The notes beneath the pieces were generated by a model. It made no database searches. It saw only the letters and a list, made by a program, of their open reading frames with translations, and had not been told where the DNA came from. Shown here one piece after another: positions 4,997-6,967 of a stretch of DNA of 6,967 bases; position 1 is the first letter of the stretch, and each line of letters opens with the position of its first letter. The position numbers and the translations under genes were made by a program. The stretch comes from JBDIBB01 sp039812685 (GTDB lineage Bacteria > Acidobacteriota > Vicinamibacteria > Vicinamibacterales > JAFNAJ01): contig JBDIBB010000185.1 in the NCBI GenBank assembly GCA_039812685.1, positions 1-6,967 on the forward strand, given 5' to 3'.

Positions 4997-6144
4997 GCGG
5001 CCCCGTGCTGCCCGGCGCCACGCTGGGCGTGCTCGGCAGCGGCCAGCTCGGCCGCATGTTCGCACTCGCCGCCCGCGCGATGGGCTATCGCGTCCACGTC
5101 TACTCGCCCGATCGCGGTTCGCCGGCGGGGCAGGTCGCCGATCGCGAGATGACGGCCAGCTACGACGACCTCGAAGCCGTGGCGTCCTTCGCGGACGGCG
5201 TCGATGCCCTCACGTTCGAGTTCGAGAACGTGCCCGCCGCCACGGTGGAGACGGCCGCCCGCCGCACGAGGGTGCGGCCGTCGGGCCACGTCCTGCACGT
5301 CACCCAGCAGCGCGCGCGGGAGAAGACGTTCCTGCGGGACCACGGCCTTCCGGTCACGCCCTTCGCCGTCGCCGGGCAGGTCGGCGACCTGCCGGCGGCG
5401 CTTGCGGCCGTCGGCGCGCCGGCGGTGCTGAAGACGGCGCGATTCGGCTACGACGGCAAGGGCCAGGCGCTGGTCCCGGACGAGGCTGGCCTCGAGGCGG
5501 CGTGGCGTGCGGTGGGCGGCGGCGAGTGCGTGCTCGAGCGCTTCGTCGCCTTCGAACGCGAGGTGTCGATGGTGGCGGCGCGCGGCGAGGACGGCGCGTT
5601 CGCCCACTTCGGCGTGGTGGAGAACCGGCACGCGCGGCACATCCTCGACCTCACCCTCGCGCCGGCAGGGGTGCCCGACGCGGTGGCGGTCGAGGCCGAG
5701 GCGCTCACGCGCGCCGTGATGGAGGCGCTCGACGTGGTCGGCGTGCTGTGCGTCGAGTACTTCCTCACCGCCGACGGCACACTGCTGATCAACGAGCTGG
5801 CGCCGCGCCCGCACAACTCGGGTCATTTCACGGTGGACGCCTGTGTCACGAGCCAGTTCGAGCAGCAGGTGCGCGCCACCTGCGGTCTGCCGCTGGGCGC
5901 CACGCGCCAGCACTCGCCGGCGGCGATGGCGAACCTGCTCGGCGACCTCTGGGACGGCGGCGAGCCCGACTGGGCGGCCGCGTGCGCGTTTCCCGGCGTG
6001 AAGCTCCACCTCTACGGCAAGTCCGAGGCCCGCCCGGGCCGCAAGATGGGGCACCTGACCGCGCTGGGGGCCACGCGCGAAGAGGCGCTGCGCGACGCCC
6101 TCGCGGCGAGGGCCGCGCTCGCCGGCCGGCATCACGCCTGGTGA
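4993..6144 (+). CDS. purK: N5-carboxyaminoimidazole ribonucleotide synthetase
   Basis: 383 aa, ATP-grasp enzyme. It uses ATP and bicarbonate to turn AIR into N5-CAIR, the substrate of PurE. Domains in order: a Rossmann-like pre-ATP-grasp domain opening with LGVLGSGQLGRM (11-22) and containing LTFEFENVP (about 73-81); the ATP-grasp core with VLKTARFGYDGKGQ (Lys147 and Lys156 are nucleotide-binding candidates) and VLERFVAFEREVS; the metal-binding NELAPRPHNSGH (267-278); and a C-terminal domain with VKLHLYGK (336-343) and RPGRKMGHLT. Translation starts at GTG 4993, inside the purE stop (GTGA). That start is favoured by this overlap and because the Rossmann motif begins a few residues later. Shared transcription with purE from the promoter before 4505 is almost certain. 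Confidence 0.97.
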   Translation: MSGPVLPGATLGVLGSGQLGRMFALAARAMGYRVHVYSPDRGSPAGQVADREMTASYDDLEAVASFADGVDALTFEFENVPAATVETAARRTRVRPSGHVLHVTQQRAREKTFLRDHGLPVTPFAVAGQVGDLPAALAAVGAPAVLKTARFGYDGKGQALVPDEAGLEAAWRAVGGGECVLERFVAFEREVSMVAARGEDGAFAHFGVVENRHARHILDLTLAPAGVPDAVAVEAEALTRAVMEALDVVGVLCVEYFLTADGTLLINELAPRPHNSGHFTVDACVTSQFEQQVRATCGLPLGATRQHSPAAMANLLGDLWDGGEPDWAAACAFPGVKLHLYGKSEARPGRKMGHLTALGATREEALRDALAARAALAGRHHAW

Positions 6145-6330
6145 GCCACCACGCCCGGGCGCACGGCAGGCCGTCCCGGACGCCGGCCCGAAGTCGCGTG
6201 TCGAAGCGCTTCGCCGGATTTGCGCCCATTTTCGCTCCCGCCCGTCCTACAGCCCGACCGAACCGCCGGCCGCACCACGGAGCCCCCTCCAGGCGGGGCA
6301 CTCGCGATGTCCGTTTCCGTCGAGCTGCCG
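6145..6330. other. Intergenic region between purK and the receptor promoter
   Basis: Nothing gene-like is supported here apart from the terminator candidate above. The open frames running through it belong to antisense or extended shadows of purK and show no family resemblance. The rest is low-complexity, C-rich sequence with no tRNA cloverleaf or riboswitch-like structure that I can recognise. Confidence 0.5.
6183..6221 (+). terminator. Possible terminator after purEK
   Basis: CCGGC (6183-6187) and GAAG (6190-6193) pair with CTTC (6209-6212) and GCCGG (6213-6217): a 9-bp stem with a 2-nt bulge and a 15-nt loop, followed by ATTT and, further on, CATTTT. The right arm also lies in a perfect 12-bp palindrome CGAAGCGCTTCG (6202-6213). 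The T-run is short and interrupted, so termination is plausible, not certain. It lies 39 bp after the purK stop. Confidence 0.35.
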
Positions 6331-6336
6331 TATACT
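6331..6336 (+). promoter_or_regulatory. -10 box upstream of the TonB-dependent receptor
   Basis: TATACT, 5 of 6 matches to the sigma-70 -10 consensus in very GC-rich DNA. The -35 region (around 6307-6314) is poor, so an activator may be needed. Transcription would start near 6343-6344 and give a leader of about 90 nt before ATG 6434. Confidence 0.45.
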
Positions 6337-6420
6337 CTGGGACTTGGCTGTCGGGGGACCTCATGGGCAGGGCGCCCCGGGCGATTCCGGTCATCAATCG
6401 GTCGCCGCCGCATCCCAAAG

Positions 6421-6428
6421 GGAGGGAG
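6421..6428 (+). promoter_or_regulatory. Strong ribosome-binding site of the receptor gene
   Basis: GGAGGGAG ends 5 nt before the ATG at 6434 (8 nt counted from its GGAGG core). It selects 6434 over the in-frame ATG at 6455. Confidence 0.75.
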
Positions 6429-6433
6429 TTTCG

Positions 6434-6967
6434 ATGTCCTTGTACGCTGCCTCGATGGCGGCAGTCAGCTCCGTACGCCGGTGCACCCGTCTCGGGCGCC
6501 TTGGCGCCGTGACACTGGCCGCGCTGCTCCTGGCTGGTTCGTCGTATACGTTCGCGCAGTCCCAGGCTATCAACGGTACCATCGAGGGTACCATCGCCGA
6601 TAGTTCAGGTGGCGTCCTTCCGGGCGTCACCGTCACGGTGACCAACCTCGAGACGGGCGCGGCGAGCACGGTCGTCACCAACGAGAGCGGCCTGTATCGG
6701 GCGCCGTTGCTGCCGCTGGGCAGCTACCGTGTGTCGGCCGAGCTCGACGGGTTCAAGAAGTTCGAGCGCACGGGCGTCCAGATTCGCGCCGGCCAGACGG
6801 CCGTCGTGGACATCGCCATGGAGGTGGGCGCGCTCACCGAGGTGGTGTCGGTGACGGCCGAGACCCCGGTGGTCGACGTGGGCCGCATCGACCAGGGCCG
6901 CACGCTCGACGAGCGCGAGATCAAGGAGCTGCCGCTCACCTCGCGCAACCCCTACAACTTCGCGCTG
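6434..6967 (+). CDS. TonB-dependent receptor, carboxypeptidase-regulatory-like type (N-terminal part)
   Basis: 178 codons are present; the reading frame is open to the window end with no stop. Residues 1-41 are a signal peptide: twin Arg at 15-16, hydrophobic LGAVTLAALLLAGSS, and a cleavage region near Phe-Ala-Gln (40-42). Residues about 46-130 form a carboxypeptidase-D regulatory-like beta-sandwich: GTIEGTIADSSGGVLPGVTV, a TNESGLYRAPLLPLGSY turn, then GFKKFERTGVQIRAGQ. From about 133 the linker TEVVSVTAETPVVDVGRI leads into the plug domain start (IKELPLTSRNPYNF). The missing part should be the plug and a 22-strand outer-membrane barrel, about 900-1000 residues in this family. Acidobacteria carry many such Oar/SusC-like receptors, usually for oligosaccharides, peptides or siderophores; the ligand cannot be told from this part. 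It is unrelated to purEK in function and has its own promoter and leader. Confidence 0.9.
   Translation, partial: MSLYAASMAAVSSVRRCTRLGRLGAVTLAALLLAGSSYTFAQSQAINGTIEGTIADSSGGVLPGVTVTVTNLETGAASTVVTNESGLYRAPLLPLGSYRVSAELDGFKKFERTGVQIRAGQTAVVDIAMEVGALTEVVSVTAETPVVDVGRIDQGRTLDEREIKELPLTSRNPYNFAL

Noticed and set aside
3970..6135. A 721-codon open frame on the minus strand, opposite the PEBP-like gene, purE and purK
   Set aside because: It is antisense to three genes with clear family motifs. Its translation is Arg/His/Ala/Gly-rich with no domain pattern. Long antisense frames are expected where third codon positions are nearly all G or C.
6220..6603. Plus-strand 127-codon frame across the receptor leader and start
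   Set aside because: It is out of frame with the receptor, has no ribosome-binding site or motif, and the receptor frame has a signal peptide and family domain.

Overview
The window is very GC-rich (around 70% by eye) with strong G/C bias at third codon positions. No mobile element, CRISPR array, tRNA or rRNA is visible. The best clue to the host is the gene running off the right edge. It encodes a TonB-dependent receptor with a long N-terminal carboxypeptidase-regulatory-like domain and a plug that opens with a segment of the type VxxRIDQGRTLDEREIKELPLTSRNPYNF. Large families of this type are typical of Acidobacteriota, and with this GC content a Vicinamibacteria-like soil acidobacterium is a reasonable guess. 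That is inference only.

Layout. Bases 1-77 hold the last 24 codons of a plus-strand putative esterase. Then come three minus-strand genes, listed in transcription order: a NhaR-type LysR regulator (3813 to 2893), a secreted alpha/beta-hydrolase esterase of 606 aa (2691 to 871) and an exported TPR protein (779 to 135). Divergent from the regulator, on the plus strand, lies a YbhB/YbcL (PEBP-like) protein (3912-4391). It is followed by the purine-biosynthesis pair purE-purK (4505-4996 and 4993-6144, sharing 4 bp). After a 289-bp gap with a promoter and a possible terminator, the TonB-dependent receptor starts at 6434 and is cut by the window end. It has no stop inside the window, so a search for complete ORFs would miss it.

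How the genes work together. purE and purK encode the two-step conversion of AIR to CAIR through N5-CAIR and are surely co-translated. The NhaR-like regulator and the PEBP-like gene share a 98-bp divergent promoter region, the usual setting for LysR autoregulation and target control. The esterase and TPR gene may form a unit for extracytoplasmic functions of unknown substrate. The esterase has its own well-formed promoter with a perfect TTGACA box.

The most interesting signals are regulatory. Three genes (nhaR-like, PEBP-like, purE) have a TANNNT -10 box exactly 7 nt before ATG and no convincing Shine-Dalgarno, which points to leaderless mRNAs. The esterase promoter carries a tandem 11-bp repeat abutting its -35 box, a palindrome in its spacer, and a 9-bp inverted repeat that would place the start of the mRNA opposite the sequence next to its ribosome-binding site. 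I see no clear undescribed multi-gene system in this window.
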